Shown: one piece after another, positions 1 through 9,570 of the stretch
Layout of the letters: the number at the start of each line of letters is the position of its first letter
Numbering within the stretch: position 1 is the stretch's first letter
Source: CBDFLD01 sp965249005
GTDB lineage: Bacteria > Acidobacteriota > UBA6911
Length of the DNA: 64,000 bases
Direction: 5' to 3'
Assembly: GCA_965249005.1 (NCBI GenBank)
Contig: CBDFLD010000015.1
Span: 62,001-126,000, forward strand
The notes under the pieces: model-generated
Database searches by the model: none
What the model was told of the DNA's origin: nothing
The model's input: the letters and a program-made list of their open reading frames with translations, nothing else
Translations under genes and position numbers: made by a program

Positions 1-18
1 CAGAAAGCCTGTGCCTTT

Positions 19-726
19 CTACGCACTATCAGGAGGCGGCGGTTCTTCCGAAGCATAGATCCTCTTGGTTCGCGGAAGCAGCCCCGCGTAACCGCAACCA
101 AAGAAACAAGCACTTGTGAGCAGGAAAAATACGAGACGAATCTGGCCGAGTTCAACATTCGAGAAATCATACCTGCCAGCCAACCGCCAGACGCCCCAAA
201 TGACGACTTGGGCAGATACCACGGTCCAAAGCGATACATAGAACCAACCCTTCTCGACTCCCTCGTATTGGGTGGAGCGGCGGGCGCGAGGAGTCCAGTT
301 CAGAATAGTTCCGACAACAACCGCCAACACCAGGGGATAGTACAGAACACCGTACAGCTGTTCCAGAGTCCACTGGCCCGTGGCCGCTGCCACGACCAAT
401 CCTATGAGATTCACCGTAAACGGCACCAGCATTGCGATCCATGCGGCGCTATAACACACCACCCGGTAGGGCAAGTTGGGCTGATCCAATCCGTAATGGG
501 TCACGTAAGGTTTGGGCTCAACCCCGGGCAGCCGACCTGCCCATCCTCTCCACGCACAAAAAAAACAGACCACACCCAGCCACACCCAGTGGCGAGAATC
601 AGGGCCGTGGAGATAAAGCGCGTAAGTAATGTGTCCGGGAAAAATAAAAAATACCCAGATCCAGATTGGAAGGTGAAGGACTCGATAGTAGGTCTTGTTT
701 TTTTTGCGACGAACAACCCTTTTCAT
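19..726 (-). CDS. Hypothetical multi-pass membrane protein
   Basis: I do not recognise the family. The predicted 235-residue protein has a very basic N-terminus (MKRVVRRKKN) followed by about five to six hydrophobic segments rich in Trp and Tyr, and ends in a proline-rich polar tail. The ATG at 726 is preferred over the GTG at 813 because GAGGAAGA lies immediately before it, while the GTG has no clear ribosome site. It lies about 90 bases after the ligase/acyltransferase gene on the same strand, so it is probably the third gene of that operon; a role in lipid or envelope metabolism is inference from position only. Confidence 0.6.
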   Translation of the reverse strand: MKRVVRRKKNKTYYRVLHLPIWIWVFFIFPGHITYALYLHGPDSRHWVWLGVVCFFCAWRGWAGRLPGVEPKPYVTHYGLDQPNLPYRVVCYSAAWIAMLVPFTVNLIGLVVAAATGQWTLEQLYGVLYYPLVLAVVVGTILNWTPRARRSTQYEGVEKGWFYVSLWTVVSAQVVIWGVWRLAGRYDFSNVELGQIRLVFFLLTSACFFGCGYAGLLPRTKRIYASEEPPPPDSA

Positions 727-814
727 TCTTCCTCGAGACCTCCCCTTCAGGCGCCGAACAAACCAAGCCAAGAAGCACTCACCTTGCAACCACCCATGGC
801 CATGCATCCCCACG

Positions 815-3352
815 CTACGAGGTCTTGTCCTGGCTCAAAAGCGACACGCAACGTTCAAGATCCTTGGCAATGGACTCCGAATCCTCGCCCGAACCATACA
901 TCCTGGCCGATCCGATCCTGACCCGCACCGAGCCGGGTCTGGCCCACCTCTTCGATGCCTGCTTGAGGGCGAATAGCCCACTGATATGCATGGGGATCAC
1001 GGGAATGCTGAGTTTTTGAACCAGCAAGCCGATACCTCGCCGGAACGCTGTCATTTTTCCGTCCTTGGTACGTCGTCCCTCTGGGAAAACCAGCACGTTG
1101 CACCCGGAATCCACCAAACTTCCGATATGAGAAAAACTGTCCCGGAAACCCGTCCTTTGGGGGAGCGGAAAAACGTTGAACAACGCGACAACCAACGCGT
1201 ATTTGATCTTCTCGACGAGGCGAATACCAAACCACACGGTCTTCGCGGGTCGTCGCATCGCCTGGAGCCGTTCGCCTTCCATGGCCACGGCAATCCGGTT
1301 TCGAATGCGAGCCGGGAGCGCAGCCAAGACGAAGCCGACATCCACACTCGTCACATGATTGGACACAACAAGAAGCGGCCCTCGAACATTGTGAACGTTC
1401 TCGCGCCCCGTGATCTCGGGATATGCGAGGAGAAAAGTCGCTGGCCGGACCAAGCAGTAGTGAACGGCAGCCCGAATTATCCGAATCACGAGACGATTGG
1501 ACCAGCGTGGAAAATGATATTCGGTTTTCTGAAAATTCGGATTCCGCACCATCTCTTCGAGTTCGGAAACCGTTGTTGCATTCGAAAACTGCGTTTCGTT
1601 CAGATCGATCTGATAACGATCTTCGAGGACGCTCATTAATTCGACGCGATCCACCGAACTCAGGTTGAGATCCTTCGCCAGGTTCGCATCGGGAGAGGGA
1701 AAATCGAGTCGTCTTCCCGCGATGCGTTCGATGATCCCTGAGATAGCACCCTCACCGACGGAAGCGCGCCGGCCTTCCGGGTTGGCCTGGATCCGATCAA
1801 GAATTACATTCGTCCGCGGCTTTTGAGTGGACGTGCGTGGAAAATCCTTATCGGGCCAAACCTGCCATCGTCGTATCTGTTGATACTCAGCGAGGGATCG
1901 ATTGACTCGCTGAATCACAGCACTCGAATCCGCACTTTCATGTTCGAGAATGAGTACCGCGCAAGGCTCCTCGTTGCCGTTCTTTCGCATACCGACAACA
2001 ACGCAATCGCGAACCTCAGGGTCGTGACGCAGCGCCTCTTCCAGATCATTCGGATATATATTCATGCCCTCAGCCGTGACGATGACGTTCTTCTTTCTCC
2101 CCTTGAAGTATAGGTTGCCATCGTCGCGCAGCTCACCCATATCGCCGGTCGAAAACCAGCCGTCGCCGCGCTGCACCGACTTCAGCCGTCTACCCTGCCA
2201 ATACCCCTCCGCGACGCTTTCGCCGCGAACGAGTATCTCTCCGTTTTTGTCGAGACGAATCTCACGACCCGGCAGAACCTTTCCGATCGATCCTTTCCCA
2301 AGCCGAAAGGGATGATTGACACTGATCAGCGAAGTCGTCTCGGTGAGCCCATATCCCTGAATGACGACGAAACTCAACCGTCCCCAAAATTTTTCCGTCT
2401 CTGAATCCAATGCCGCGCCACCGCAAATGAACCCCCAGAACTTCCAGCCGAACTGATTGTGAATCCGCCGAAAACGCCACCATCGCCGTGCGAAGTGCTC
2501 GTCGCTGGCGGCCTCAAATTGTTGCTTGAAGATCTCTCCTTGTCCATTGCCCTCGAGATCTCGTTGAATCTTGTGGCGCAAGGTCTCGAGCAACCTGGGA
2601 ACCGCCACCAGCACAGAAATCCTCTCCCGCCGGACCGTTTGAATGATCTCTGAGGGGTTCAACGTGTCGAGGAATGCAACACACCCGGACATCAACCGCG
2701 GAACCCAGATGCCCAGGAACTGACCAAAGACATGACTGAGCGGCAACAAATCCAAGAACCGGATCGGATGAACCAATCGCTCATATTTCAGATACTTTTC
2801 GATTTCCGATTCGAGAGGTTCCAGATTGGCCAGAATGTTCTTGTGGGTAAGAACTACTCCCTTTGGCTCTGCAGTCGTTCCAGACGTGAAGATAATCTCG
2901 ACCACATCATCCGGGTTTACCGAATTCACCGCGTAGAAAGACGTAGGATGGCTTGAAACCAAGTCGAGCAAGGACTCGAAGGTGATCCGCGGTGCGGGAA
3001 GCTCGACCCCGCCCAGCGCATGCGAACAAATAGCCAGGCGGACACCGGCTTCATGACAAACGCGAACAACGAAGTCAACGGAGGCGATGCGGTCCATCGG
3101 CACCGCAACTGCACCGCGCAGCAGACAGCCAAAGAACGCGGCCACCCATTCCGCGGTGTTCTCCCCCCAGAGAAGAACGGCGTCTCCCTTTCCGATCCCG
3201 CGCGCCTCCAGCTCTCGAGCAATTCGAAAGGACGTTTCCGCAACTCTGCGATACGACCAACGTGATACCCGATAGCCGCGGCGTTGAATATAAGCGATGT
3301 CTTTGTCGGCCGCCCTATGGTGCAGATACTCGATCAGAGAACGACGTCGCAT
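815..3352 (-). CDS. Trifunctional AMP-ligase / acyl carrier / 1-acylglycerophosphate-type acyltransferase
   Basis: This 845-residue protein joins three lipid-metabolism domains. Residues about 10-510 are an acyl-activating AMP-binding enzyme: the ATP-binding motif FTSGTTAEPKG is at 155-165, YGLTETT near 334-340, and STGD near 401-404. Residues about 533-602 form an acyl carrier domain with the pantetheine-bearing serine in DLNLSSVDRVEL (Ser566). Residues about 640-820 are a PlsC-type acyltransferase with NHVTSVD (HX4D, His666/Asp671) and FPEG at 756-759. Members of these families activate fatty acids and pass them to lysophospholipids; E. coli Aas has the reverse order (acyltransferase then ligase) and no fused carrier. 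It is 26 bases downstream of a NusG-family gene and followed by a membrane protein. The substrate cannot be told from sequence. Confidence 0.9.
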   Translation of the reverse strand: MRRRSLIEYLHHRAADKDIAYIQRRGYRVSRWSYRRVAETSFRIARELEARGIGKGDAVLLWGENTAEWVAAFFGCLLRGAVAVPMDRIASVDFVVRVCHEAGVRLAICSHALGGVELPAPRITFESLLDLVSSHPTSFYAVNSVNPDDVVEIIFTSGTTAEPKGVVLTHKNILANLEPLESEIEKYLKYERLVHPIRFLDLLPLSHVFGQFLGIWVPRLMSGCVAFLDTLNPSEIIQTVRRERISVLVAVPRLLETLRHKIQRDLEGNGQGEIFKQQFEAASDEHFARRWWRFRRIHNQFGWKFWGFICGGAALDSETEKFWGRLSFVVIQGYGLTETTSLISVNHPFRLGKGSIGKVLPGREIRLDKNGEILVRGESVAEGYWQGRRLKSVQRGDGWFSTGDMGELRDDGNLYFKGRKKNVIVTAEGMNIYPNDLEEALRHDPEVRDCVVVGMRKNGNEEPCAVLILEHESADSSAVIQRVNRSLAEYQQIRRWQVWPDKDFPRTSTQKPRTNVILDRIQANPEGRRASVGEGAISGIIERIAGRRLDFPSPDANLAKDLNLSSVDRVELMSVLEDRYQIDLNETQFSNATTVSELEEMVRNPNFQKTEYHFPRWSNRLVIRIIRAAVHYCLVRPATFLLAYPEITGRENVHNVRGPLLVVSNHVTSVDVGFVLAALPARIRNRIAVAMEGERLQAMRRPAKTVWFGIRLVEKIKYALVVALFNVFPLPQRTGFRDSFSHIGSLVDSGCNVLVFPEGRRTKDGKMTAFRRGIGLLVQKLSIPVIPMHISGLFALKQASKRWARPGSVRVRIGSARMYGSGEDSESIAKDLERCVSLLSQDKTS

Positions 3353-3378
3353 TCATCATCCGGATTAGAGTCACGGGG

Positions 3379-3987
3379 TCAAAGGGGGCGTACGTCCGAG
3401 GCATCGATCTCAACAGATATCGCCTGGCGGATGAGGTCTACTTGCAGGATGAAGCGGAAGCGGCCCTTCTTTTGCACGAGCACTCCTTGGACCCCCTTGA
3501 GGGACCCCGCAATGATCTCGCAGCGGCGGCCTACCTTGGCGTACGGGTAAGGATCCACGGAGATCTTCGTTTCCAGGAACCGCCGAACGGCACGGATCTG
3601 GTCGTCCGGTATCTCCTGGGCTCTTCCTTCGAACCCGATAAACCGAACCGCGCCCGTAATATTCAAAACCTTGTACCGATTGACAGCAGTATCTTCATGG
3701 TTGACAAATACATAGCTGGGAAACAGTGGGATCCATATCTTTTTTTTTCTGTCTTTCCACCGACTCAACACTTCTCTCATTGGCAGAAAGACATCAATAG
3801 AACGATCTGCTAGCTCACTAAAAACCTTCTTCTCAAAGCGGCTGCGCGTGTACAGGGCGAACCAAGAGCCCTCCTTGGATCCATGAGCCGGCTCCGCCAA
3901 GGGGTCTTCATCGGGCCGAATGATTCGACTAGCCTCTTCCGCGTCAGCCACTTCCGGCGAAATCGAATCTTTGTTGCTTTGGTCCAT
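3379..3987 (-). CDS. NusG-family transcription antitermination paralogue (RfaH/UpxY/LoaP-like)
   Basis: The 202-residue protein has an N-terminal acidic extension of about 40 residues, then a NusG NGN domain (WFALYTRSRFEKKV, then FPSYVFV) and a C-terminal KOW-like segment (GRRCEIIAGSLKGVQGVLV). Specialised NusG paralogues such as RfaH, UpxY and LoaP travel with elongating RNA polymerase and prevent premature termination in one or a few long operons, usually for surface polysaccharides or natural products. Start chosen at the ATG at 3987 because GGGGAAACA precedes it and upstream residues look non-coding. It is the first gene of a minus-strand operon with the ligase/acyltransferase fusion, so it may act on its own transcript. 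The housekeeping nusG normally sits beside secE and ribosomal protein genes, which are not here. Confidence 0.88.
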   Translation of the reverse strand: MDQSNKDSISPEVADAEEASRIIRPDEDPLAEPAHGSKEGSWFALYTRSRFEKKVFSELADRSIDVFLPMREVLSRWKDRKKKIWIPLFPSYVFVNHEDTAVNRYKVLNITGAVRFIGFEGRAQEIPDDQIRAVRRFLETKISVDPYPYAKVGRRCEIIAGSLKGVQGVLVQKKGRFRFILQVDLIRQAISVEIDASDVRPL

Positions 3988-4199
3988 TGTTTCCCCTATA
4001 GCCCGTGGATTTTCGCCCAGTCGGCTCCAGCCGTCTGCGCAAGGGGCCGCGTACTCGACGGCGACCCAGAGAATGACCGATAAACCAAGGTCTGTCAAGA
4101 CGACAAGCGAAGGCCAGCCACAGATTCACTTGTCGCAAGCCCCCTTTCCAGTCATACTCGGATGCGGGCCAAGGGAACTTCGATCGAAACGAGCAAACT

Positions 4200-5183
4200 G
4201 TGCAGAAAGCTAGAATAAGGGCGGTGTTTCAGCCCGGAGCTCTGGACGAAGCCGCATCCATTATTCGCCAAGGAGGGCTTGTCGCCTTCCCGACGGAGAC
4301 GGTTTACGGTCTGGGCGCCGATGCCTGCAACCCGGAGGCCGTCGCTAGGGTGTTCGAGGCGAAGCGTCGCCCGGACTTCGATCCAATCATCGTGCATATT
4401 GCGTCTGCCTCCGAAGGGCATCGCTATGGTGATTTTGATAGTCGAACGGCCGATCTTCTCATGGACCGATTCTGGCCGGGCCCCCTGACCCTGGTTGTAC
4501 GAAAGAAGGAAATCGTACCTTCGATCGTGACGGCGGGTCTGCCCACTGTCGGCCTGCGAGTTCCGGCCAATGCGAGCGCACGCGAATTGATCCGACGTGC
4601 GGGTTGCGCGCTGGCAGCTCCTAGCGCCAATCCATTTGGGTACGTGAGCCCCACGGAGGCAAGCCACGTTGCGTCTCAGCTGTCCCGTGAGGTGAACTTG
4701 ATACTGGACGGTGGAAAATGTCCAATTGGAGTGGAATCGACAATCCTATCGATTGCCGGCGAGATTCCGCGTCTCCTTCGAAGCGGTGGAACTCCGATCG
4801 AGGAGTTAGAGAGTATTCTCGGTTCGATCGAGACACAGACGGATCCCGTCCTCACCCCTCAGGCCCCTGGCCAGCTTGCACGTCACTACGCCACGAAGAC
4901 CCCATTGCAGTTGCTGCCGGGAAACGGCGCCGAAATGGCTCCAGCATCGGGGGAGAGAGTCGGGCTTCTAGCCCTTGGAGCTCCAGTTGTTGACAAAGGC
5001 TTTGCCCATGTGGAGGTGCTCTCCCGGTCCAGAGACCTCCGAGAGGCGGCGACCAACTTGTTCTCAGCACTGAGAAGACTCGATGAGGCCGGCCTCGATC
5101 GCGTGGTTGCGGAAAGGGTTCCGGAAACGGGGCTGGGTCGTACCATCATGGACCGGTTGCGACGATGCGCCGCAAGACCTTAG
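4200..5183 (+). CDS. tsaC: Threonylcarbamoyl-AMP synthase (Sua5/YrdC family)
   Basis: Makes L-threonylcarbamoyl-AMP from threonine, bicarbonate and ATP, the first step of the t6A modification at position 37 of ANN-decoding tRNAs. The YrdC domain covers residues about 10-200 (GGLVAFPTETVYGLGADAC near the start, RVPAN and APSANPFG later). Residues about 210-327 match the additional Sua5 C-terminal domain, so this is the long Sua5 form (327 residues) and not the short TsaC. The start is GTG. It is divergent from the NusG-like gene and followed after 32 bases by a phosphatase gene on the same strand. Confidence 0.92.
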   Translation: MQKARIRAVFQPGALDEAASIIRQGGLVAFPTETVYGLGADACNPEAVARVFEAKRRPDFDPIIVHIASASEGHRYGDFDSRTADLLMDRFWPGPLTLVVRKKEIVPSIVTAGLPTVGLRVPANASARELIRRAGCALAAPSANPFGYVSPTEASHVASQLSREVNLILDGGKCPIGVESTILSIAGEIPRLLRSGGTPIEELESILGSIETQTDPVLTPQAPGQLARHYATKTPLQLLPGNGAEMAPASGERVGLLALGAPVVDKGFAHVEVLSRSRDLREAATNLFSALRRLDEAGLDRVVAERVPETGLGRTIMDRLRRCAARP

Positions 5184-5215
5184 ATAGGTTTAGCTAGTCT
5201 TTCGGAGGCGAGAGC

Positions 5216-5695
5216 GTGATATTCGACTGCAATGAGGTAATCTCGGAAAGATTGTGGGTCGGCCGATACGTCGAGCCGGAAAACGTGCGGCACCTTACGC
5301 AACTCGGGATTACAACGGTCGTGAGTCTTCAGAGTGACGAAGACCTCAGGGGCAATCGCATCCGGATCAAAAAAATGCAGAAGGCATACCTGGATGCCGG
5401 GATCGAGCTGATTCGCTCCTCCACGCCGGACTTCGATGTGGAGTCGCTCTTGCTCGATCTGCCCCGCTGCGTCGAGGCACTCGAGGCGGCCATGGCCCCA
5501 CGTGGGTCGCGCGTATATCTTCACTGCACCGCGGGGATGAATCGGTCTCCTACGGTTGCGGCTGCTTTCCTGATGCGAGCGAACGGGTTCCACGCCAAGG
5601 AGGCCTACCAGTATGTCAAGGCTCGTCGCCACTGCATGCCCTATCTTCATGTCCTAGAAAGATATGAGACTTCAGTCCGTGACGTGTCCTCGTAA
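5216..5695 (+). CDS. Dual-specificity protein phosphatase
   Basis: Cysteine-dependent protein phosphatase of the tyrosine/dual-specificity fold (159 residues). The active-site loop HCTAGMNRSP is visible, with nucleophile Cys104 and phosphate-binding Arg110, and a candidate general acid Asp in TPDFD near residue 71-74. The GTG start follows GGAGGCGAGAGC, a good ribosome site. It is the second gene of a short plus-strand run after sua5. The physiological substrate is unknown; such small stand-alone bacterial enzymes can act on phosphoproteins, sugars or lipids. Confidence 0.85.
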   Translation: MIFDCNEVISERLWVGRYVEPENVRHLTQLGITTVVSLQSDEDLRGNRIRIKKMQKAYLDAGIELIRSSTPDFDVESLLLDLPRCVEALEAAMAPRGSRVYLHCTAGMNRSPTVAAAFLMRANGFHAKEAYQYVKARRHCMPYLHVLERYETSVRDVSS

Positions 5696-5817
5696 CAGGG
5701 AGCGCCCCGCGCTGGACTTCCACTCTCTCCCCCGGTATATTCGCTTGCCGCGACAGGAAAGCAGTCCGGTCCCTTCATCGCTGGACCCCAAAGAAACCTG
5801 AGACCAAGGTCGGCAAA

Positions 5818-6777
5818 ATGGCAGAATCGATCGGAACTCCTTCTTTTCTCGTCGGCTTCATCGCTGTAGTGCTGCTACTGTTGGCCCTCGATCTTGGGGT
5901 CTTTCACCGCGCCGCCCATACGGTAACCCTCCGTGAAGCGCTCACATGGACCGTCGTGTGGGTGGGCCTTTCGGTCGGATTCGGTGTTTGGATCCTCACT
6001 CGGTTCGGATCTGAAAAAGGGTTGGCCTTCTTTACCGGCTACCTCATCGAATGGGCGCTCAGCGTCGACAACGTCTTTGTCTTCATTCTTATTTTTTCTT
6101 ACTTCGCGGTGCCGCCGACACTGCATCATCGGGTGCTGTTCTGGGGAATCCTCGGGGCGCTGATCATGCGCGCGTTCTTCATTGTTGTCGGATCCGCGCT
6201 GATTGAACACTTTCACTGGATTCTCTATATCTTTGGTGCGTTTCTAGTCTTCACGGGGACAAAGGTTCTGCGTCAGGGAGACACGGAGATTGATCCTGAT
6301 CGGAACCCAGTAGTCCGTTGGTTTCGACGCTTCGTGCCCATGGTCGCCGGCTACGATAGTGATCGCTTTTGGGTCCGAAAAGACAACCAACTCCGAGCCA
6401 CGCCCCTGGCCCTGGTATTGCTGACCGTTGAAACAACCGACCTGATCTTCGCCGTCGACTCGATTCCAGCGATCTTCGCCATCACGTTGGATCCTTTTAT
6501 CATCTACACCTCGAACGTTTGTGCCATTCTGGGATTACGGGCTCTATACTTTCTTCTTTCTGCAGTGTTCCGGCGATTTTCCTACTTGAATGTCGGCCTT
6601 GGCATCGTGCTGATTTTCGTGGGAATCAAGATGATTTGCGCCGACATCTATCCCATTCCAATCGGCGCGTCACTCATGTTCGTCGGGATCGTCCTCACGG
6701 GATCAATCTTGCTATCAGTTTGGAAGCTATCCGGCAGCCCAAAACCCACGGAGAACCGAAAAGCTGATGCAGAGTAA
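5818..6777 (+). CDS. TerC/Alx-family integral membrane protein (probable Mn2+ exporter)
   Basis: 319-residue multi-pass inner-membrane protein of the TerC family. Family hallmarks are visible: LIEWALSVDNVFVF near residue 77-90 and TDLIFAVDSIPAIFA near residue 208-222, each placing acidic residues in membrane helices, with about eight or nine hydrophobic segments overall. Characterised members (E. coli Alx, Bacillus YceF/YkoY) export manganese, partly to metallate secreted proteins; older annotations call it tellurium resistance. I looked for the Mn2+-sensing yybP-ykoY riboswitch in the 122-base leader and could not recognise its conserved core. Metal specificity is inference. Confidence 0.9.
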   Translation: MAESIGTPSFLVGFIAVVLLLLALDLGVFHRAAHTVTLREALTWTVVWVGLSVGFGVWILTRFGSEKGLAFFTGYLIEWALSVDNVFVFILIFSYFAVPPTLHHRVLFWGILGALIMRAFFIVVGSALIEHFHWILYIFGAFLVFTGTKVLRQGDTEIDPDRNPVVRWFRRFVPMVAGYDSDRFWVRKDNQLRATPLALVLLTVETTDLIFAVDSIPAIFAITLDPFIIYTSNVCAILGLRALYFLLSAVFRRFSYLNVGLGIVLIFVGIKMICADIYPIPIGASLMFVGIVLTGSILLSVWKLSGSPKPTENRKADAE

Positions 6778-6846
6778 TCTTTTATTCACCTGGGAACTCT
6801 GCTAATCTTCTTTCTTGAGGTATAGATATAGATAGGAGTCCTCGGT

Positions 6847-7065
6847 TTGCCCCTTTTCGAATATGAATGTCGTGATTGCCGGAGCCGATTTGAGTTGCTG
6901 GTGCTTGCCGATCAACAGGATGTAGTATGTCGCAACTGCGACGGCACGGATGTGGCTCAGCTATTGTCGACCTTTTCCGTTTCCACTGGTTCCGCTTCGG
7001 GGTTAGAACCCGGGCCTTGTGGAGCCTGCGGCGCACCGGAACGCGGCTCTTGCAACACGAACTAG
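6847..7065 (+). CDS. FmdB-type zinc-ribbon protein
   Basis: Small (72-residue) protein of the FmdB putative regulatory family. It begins MPLFEYECRDCRSRFELL and has two CxxC knuckles (ECRDC and CRNC) forming the usual zinc ribbon, followed by a further Cys-rich tail (PCGACGAPERGSC). The start is TTG at 6847, with TAGGAG eight to ten bases upstream; the MPLFEYEC start matches the family. Function is not established for most members. Confidence 0.82.
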   Translation: MPLFEYECRDCRSRFELLVLADQQDVVCRNCDGTDVAQLLSTFSVSTGSASGLEPGPCGACGAPERGSCNTN

Positions 7066-7186
7066 CGTCGGTTGAAACAAGGAGAGGCCACATGAGGCCG
7101 GCTGTGGTTTCTTGCCGAGAGATTCCGGGTGCTGCGTGACACAGGGCTTCACCTTCCCGCTTTGAACTCAAAATTCGAAACCACCA

Positions 7187-8047
7187 ATGGAGCCAATATC
7201 CCAATACTACTACTCCCATCGCCTCAAACTGCACTTCTGGGATTGGGGAGACAATGGGAAACCAAATCTCCTCTTGGTCCACGGAGGAAGGGATCATGCT
7301 CGGAGTTGGGACCGCGTTGCGGAGGAATTCTCAAGCGATTTCCGGATCATCGCGCCTGATCTCCGGGGGCATGGCGACAGCAGTTGGGCGACCGGAGCCA
7401 TGTACAGCGTGCCCGAGTACGTTGTGGACCTCTCGGCCCTGATTGACATCGTCGGAAGATCCCCCGTCTATCTGGTTGGGCACTCGCTCGGCGGCTCCGT
7501 TGTTCTCATGTACACCGGGGTATATCCGGACCGAGTCAAGAAACTCGTATCGATCGAAGGTTACGGTCCTCCTTCGGAAAAGTTGGTTCCCCGCGACATT
7601 CCGGAACGTCTGCGAAAATGGATCGAAAACGTGCGCGAGTGTGAAACGCGTAGCTCCAAGCGCTACCCGAACCTGGAAGCCGCGGTCACAAGAATGAAGG
7701 GAGCAAATTCCCACCTCACCGACACTGTCGCGCGACATTTGACCTTGCTGGGTTCCAATTGGAACCCGGATGGAACGCTACAGTGGAAATTCGACAACTA
7801 TATTCGCGCGTTTCCGCCTTTCGGCTTCAATCTGGAACTTGCCCGGGAGCTCTGGGGACGCATTGAATGCCCCACGCTGCTGGTCCGAGGAGAAGAAAGC
7901 TGGGTCCCTACCCCCGAAAGTTCCCCTGGGGTCGACGCAATCCGCGACCGTACCTGTCTCAACGTTCCCAACGCTGGTCACTGGGTGCATCATGACCAGG
8001 CGGAGATCTTCATCCGCGAGACAAAGAAGTTCCTCGCGCAGCCCTGA
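7187..8047 (+). CDS. Alpha/beta-hydrolase fold protein
   Basis: 286-residue soluble hydrolase. The oxyanion segment VHGGRD (near 31-36), nucleophile elbow VGHSLGG (Ser100) and a C-terminal histidine in NAGHWVHHD near residue 268 fit the classical Ser-Asp-His triad; the aspartate is probably in the RGEES/WVPTP region but I cannot assign it safely. The cap region is helical. Family members include esterases, epoxide hydrolases, haloperoxidases and lipases; specificity cannot be read. It stands alone, converging on the symporter gene 74 bases downstream. Confidence 0.85.
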   Translation: MEPISQYYYSHRLKLHFWDWGDNGKPNLLLVHGGRDHARSWDRVAEEFSSDFRIIAPDLRGHGDSSWATGAMYSVPEYVVDLSALIDIVGRSPVYLVGHSLGGSVVLMYTGVYPDRVKKLVSIEGYGPPSEKLVPRDIPERLRKWIENVRECETRSSKRYPNLEAAVTRMKGANSHLTDTVARHLTLLGSNWNPDGTLQWKFDNYIRAFPPFGFNLELARELWGRIECPTLLVRGEESWVPTPESSPGVDAIRDRTCLNVPNAGHWVHHDQAEIFIRETKKFLAQP

Positions 8048-8121
8048 TGCCGATTATCTCTTCAGAGGCTTCTTCGGTTACTTCGGGCAGAACTACCACG
8101 CGTGGGCTTCACAAGTCCACA

Positions 8122-9504
8122 TCAGGAAAAGTATTCCCGGGTCAGCTTCCGGACCGTGCCGAGCAACAAGAGTAGTCCCATGAGATTCGGGAATGCCATG
8201 AACCCGTTGAGCAGAGTGCCGACGGCCCAAACAAAGGGAACCGATACGACAGAGCCAACCATGATGAGGGCTATGAATAGAACCCGGTACAATAGAATCA
8301 TCTTAGACCCAAGGATGAACTCGAAGCACTTCTCTCCATAGTAGTACCACCCGATCAGGGTGGAAAAACCGAACAGAAACGAACAGAGGGCCACGATGGC
8401 CGACGCGAACGGTATGCTCGTGCCCAGGGCTGCGGCCGTCAGGTCACCGCTCGCCTGCTGATAGCTCGCGTCGGTCCATAATCCTGAGGACAGTATGACG
8501 AAGGCCGTGAGCGAACAGACAACGATCGTATCCATGAATACTTCGAAAATACCGACCACCCCTTGCTCAGCCGGATGGTCCACCTTGGCAATCCCATGGG
8601 CAATCGGCGCACTCCCAAGGCCTGCTTCATTCGACAAAACACCTCGGCTCATACCGGCTGCGATGGTTTGGAAAACCGACGTTCCGACGAACCCTCCCGC
8701 AGCCGCCGATGGAGAAAAAGCTTGCTCGAAGATCATGCGGAAAACCAAGGGTATCTTGTCCATGTTGATCACGATGTAGGCGGAGGCAGCAACGAGATAC
8801 ACCAGTATCATGAATGGAACCAGCCTCTCGGCAACTATAGCAATCCGTTGAATCCCTCCCAGCAGCACTGACCCGACCGCTAGGGTTATCAGCATCCCGG
8901 GAAACCATAGAGGTACCGTCAGCCCGAAGATCTGATCGCAGGCCTGAACAAAGGTTCGTGCCACGGTATTGGACTGGGCCATGTTCCCTGTTCCGAGGAG
9001 CGCCGCGCACGCCCCGAAAAACGCAAAAAGATGAGCCAATCCCTGAGCGATCAAACGATTCGAAACTCCGCCGCCGATGTAGTACATGGGACCGCTGGCA
9101 AGTTCGCCGTTCTCTCGGCGAACTCGGTAATGCACCCCGAGAACGGCTTCGGCATACTTCGTAGCCATGCCCATCGCAGCGCACACCCATATCCAGAAAA
9201 CAGCACCGGCCCCGCCAAGCAAGATGGCCGTGGCGACGCCCCCAATGTTGCCATTACCAACCGTCGAGGCCAGCGCCGTAGAAAGAGCTTGAAAAGGAGT
9301 AATGGCACCCTCGCCGTGGGCATCCCGACTGAAGGCACCTTTCAGGACCGTCTTGAGTGCTCGTGGAAACTGCCGAATCTGGACGAAGCCGGTCACCCCC
9401 GTGATCAGCGCTCCGACAGACAACAACACCAGCGGCATGTGGCTCGGTTTCCATACCCAACCATCGATCTCACCAATCGTAACCGTCAAACCGCTCAAAT
9501 CCAC
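8122..9504 (-). CDS. Sodium:alanine (AGCS-family) symporter
   Basis: 460-residue membrane transporter of the alanine/glycine:cation symporter family (AlsT, DagA). The family-typical TPFQALSTALASTVGNGNIGGVATAI stretch near residue 68-93 forms the first substrate- and Na+-binding helix, and GMSRGVLSNEAGLGSAPIAHG near 295-315 is another signature. About eleven hydrophobic helices are evident. It imports alanine and/or glycine with Na+. Start is GTG with GGGAGGATGATTC before it. No partner gene is adjacent; it appears to be monocistronic. Confidence 0.93.
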   Translation of the reverse strand: MDLSGLTVTIGEIDGWVWKPSHMPLVLLSVGALITGVTGFVQIRQFPRALKTVLKGAFSRDAHGEGAITPFQALSTALASTVGNGNIGGVATAILLGGAGAVFWIWVCAAMGMATKYAEAVLGVHYRVRRENGELASGPMYYIGGGVSNRLIAQGLAHLFAFFGACAALLGTGNMAQSNTVARTFVQACDQIFGLTVPLWFPGMLITLAVGSVLLGGIQRIAIVAERLVPFMILVYLVAASAYIVINMDKIPLVFRMIFEQAFSPSAAAGGFVGTSVFQTIAAGMSRGVLSNEAGLGSAPIAHGIAKVDHPAEQGVVGIFEVFMDTIVVCSLTAFVILSSGLWTDASYQQASGDLTAAALGTSIPFASAIVALCSFLFGFSTLIGWYYYGEKCFEFILGSKMILLYRVLFIALIMVGSVVSVPFVWAVGTLLNGFMAFPNLMGLLLLLGTVRKLTREYFS

Positions 9505-9570
9505 GAATCATCCTCCCATCGTGGCAAACGTGACCCACTCGCCAAGGACTGGCGGCGGGCCGGATCAGAG

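Noticed and set aside
208..921. 237-residue plus-strand open frame at the left edge
   Set aside because: Antisense to the membrane protein and the end of the ligase fusion; composition is Pro/His/Arg-rich and not protein-like.
5696..5817. Possible yybP-ykoY (Mn2+) riboswitch before terC
   Set aside because: The conserved internal-loop sequences of the class could not be found in the 122-base leader; a covariance-model search would settle it.
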